From: Orthonyx spaldingii
Lineage: Eukaryota > Chordata > Aves > Passeriformes > Orthonychidae
Assembly (NCBI GenBank): GCA_013397795.1
Contig: VZTJ01000579.1
Span: forward strand, 483,184-547,183
Length of the DNA: 64,000 bases
Direction: 5' to 3'
A program made the translations under genes and the position numbers. This document shows, in pieces, positions 61,641-64,000 of the stretch; the first letter of the stretch is position 1, and every line of letters starts with the position of its first letter. The notes beneath the pieces are model-generated. The model was not told where the DNA came from. It made no database searches and saw only the letters and a program-made list of their open reading frames with translations.

Positions 61641-64000
61641 GATTGACGGGGCATTGCTCCGGGAGGAGCCTCAGGGCAGGAACAGACTGGGGAAGAGCCA
61701 AGTAGCAGCGTGTGCCTTGCTGCTGCTGCTGTTCAAATCTATTCGTGCAAGAAGGCTTAAAATAAATATTTGCAAACATATATATACATAAAAAGTGTCT
61801 TAATTTCCTATTGTCTGTCCAGCAAAGCTTGTCAGGCCCTCAGCTGTGGTGAAACTCACTTATGATGGCACTTGGCAGAAATCTTGGCAAGCTCTTCAAA
61901 AAGCTTTTCTGTGTAAAGAGGTGTAAGGAGGTAAATAAGTGAGTGAATGGCATGTAGAGGCAAACATGCAAATCCTCGGTGCAGTTCTGGAAGCAGGGTG
62001 TGTTCTCACCCTTCCCAGAGAGATGGAGAAAGGATCTCACCTATCTCTTAGTGTCCCAAAAGCACACTAAAACACACTGTTCCCTAAGTAAAGAATGGTG
62101 AGCTGAAACTCCAACTGAAAGAATGGATAGAGAACATGAGTTCCCCTTTTTCCACAGGGCAGCATTCCCAGAGCGTCACCTATGATGGAACTGGGATCTG
62201 ACTGCCCTGGGATCACACTGCAGCTGGGATTAGCAAAACTTCAGGCTGCTGCAGTGTTGTGCTTCTTAATGCAAGGATGTATTTTCCAGATAGGCTTTTT
62301 TCACTATCTCATTCTTACATGAGGCAGAGCATTGTATATGTACAGAGCAAAACTTTCTGTGGTACAAACAGCAGCAAGATGAGGTTAACATTCAACTAAA
62401 TGAGTCATTCCCATTGGTAAATCCCAGGACAGCAGGGCTGCCTGGGCTTCAGGGTGATGCTTACATATCACTTATATGTATCAGTTCAGGCTGTTGCTTA
62501 TATATCAACTCTTACAGAGTATCACAAAACTAGCTGGGGATATCTGCAGAATAGATGTGCATCAAGCTGTAGCACTAGCCACAAAAAGGATGAAATGCCA
62601 AAAGGAATGAAGTAAAGCAAATGAGAAAGTAGGAAAGAAAAGACACTATTTGATGGCTGAGTGGTTTTGCACCACCGTGACAGAAAGAAGCTGAGAACAG
62701 TTACGGAGAAGTATTCTTGTGCCCTCGTGGAATGAAATAAATAGGAAAGCATTTCAATCAGAAAAGGCTAGGAGGAAAAGTCAAAGACAACTTTAATTCT
62801 TCTTTTGCTTATAAAGTTAAGACTGTGAAGGTGTAACAAAACAAGAGTCAGGTAGTCTCTGGATACTACCAAGATGAATACAGTATAGCCAGACATGGTT
62901 CCAGTCTTGAGAAGCAAACCTGTGCAAAGTTGCTTGGACTAATAGGCAAAACATGACTGTGGAAAGAAATTTAAAAGCTGTTTTGGTGTGGATTTGAAAT
63001 TAGTAAGAGAAAACTCAAAAAGAACCATTAAATTGAAATTCCACATTTTATTCTGAGGGCCTTAAAACAGGGCTTTACACCCTAGTAATGTGAAGTGTCT
63101 GCTGAGTGATGTGGAAATGATCTTGCAGGTCTCACCTCGACAGAAATACTCTTATCAGGAAATCTCAAGCCCTGTCCAAACCCTTCTAATTACCACCCTT
63201 TCAAGTCTGAGTTTGTGTCTCAATTCTTTGTTTGCACGGCAATTACTAGAGATGTCAAGAGAGTTGCTCTTGTTTTCGTTCTGAGATCACAGTCTCTAAG
63301 GAGGGATTTAGGAAGTCCATAAACTAAGGAATGACAGGAAGTTAATCAACCAATTATTAAAGCCCTGAATAAGCATGTCTTCTGAGGAGCAGTCAAGGTA
63401 AGGATAACTTTTAGCAGTATTTGCAGAAATAATGATAAGCAGATTCCTCAAGATGAGGAAGCAGGGACATGAAAAAACCCAAGATTTACCCTCCTCACAA
63501 AATAAATGTCTGCATTGTAAAGACAGAACAGAGTTCAAAAGACAAAGAAGAACTTACCCAGAAGGAACTTATCATGTTTTGAAGCATTCAGTGCTGAAGA
63601 TGTTTGAAGCTGGTAGCATCTGAGTCAAAACAGGCAGATACATCAGTGTGGGGACTGATGGAAGTGCAGGTCTGATTTATAGCTGTGTATCAGAGTGAAA
63701 TTTCTGGTTTGTTAGTCACAGTGGCAGCAGTCATAGAGCCTTAAACTCGACTTTATGTGTTTGAACACTTTGGCATACCAAAATATGATGCTCTCAGTCT
63801 GAGAGAAATCAGTTTATTTGTTCAGATGAATTAGAGGTTTATGACATTTTTTGAAAATGTACAGTACTTGAGATGTTACATGAGACATTTGTCTTCCAAC
63901 CCAGCTTTTTATTTTGCAGATGTGGATCACCTTTACTCTATGCTGTAATGTACAGAAATACCACTAAGCATTTAAACAATCTTAACTGAATTCCCTGGAT
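61641..64000. other. Right edge, no gene recognised
   Basis: AT-rich sequence right of the CpG island. No exon or repeat could be supported on either strand. Confidence 0.5.

Noticed and set aside
61066..61791. 241-codon open frame across the CpG island
   Set aside because: Arg/Pro/Gly/Ser-rich composition, and both strands are open in several frames, as expected from GC-rich DNA. No family match.

Overview
This is a stretch of vertebrate nuclear genome, almost certainly avian. Coding sequence is split into short exons with GT...AG introns. The interspersed repeats are CR1 LINE fragments with bird-type 3' ends and bird-type endogenous-retrovirus LTRs. Two assembly gaps (runs of N) are present. 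There are no operons, ribosome binding sites, CRISPR arrays or tRNA/rRNA genes that I could see.

Three multi-exon genes are supported by in-frame exon chains with matching splice phases. (1) On the minus strand, 30472 down to 5022, lie the first 11 coding exons of a stromal-antigen (STAG/SA) cohesin subunit. It is too divergent to be STAG1 or STAG2 and is most likely STAG3; its C-terminal two thirds lie beyond position 1. (2) On the plus strand, 31061-41623, is GTPBP6, the vertebrate HflX-type mitochondrial GTPase. It is complete apart from an N-terminus hidden in the gap at 30673-31060. (3) On the minus strand, 56500 down to 43629, is PLCXD1, a PI-PLC X-domain protein of 331 residues in six coding exons.

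The STAG gene and GTPBP6 are head to head and share a GC-rich promoter region that is partly lost in the gap. GTPBP6 and PLCXD1 converge, with stop codons about 2 kb apart. The convergent GTPBP6/PLCXD1 pair matches the order in the human pseudoautosomal region PAR1. There, PPP2R3B flanks GTPBP6 on the other side; here the neighbour is a cohesin gene.

A second CpG island at about 61.0-61.6 kb probably holds the PLCXD1 5' exon and may drive a plus-strand transcript to the right. It carries a ZNF143/STAF-like site and good splice donors on both strands. Introns hold CR1 fragments (including a 1.7-kb piece with decayed reverse-transcriptase frames, interrupted by an LTR-like insert), several solo LTRs, a GGGAA pentamer array beside a gap, and a near-perfect CTCF core motif in a small GC-rich patch inside the cohesin gene. 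I found no previously undescribed system. The most interesting points are the cohesin/GTPBP6 head-to-head arrangement, the divergence of the STAG protein, the CTCF site, and LTRs placed next to an exon and a promoter.
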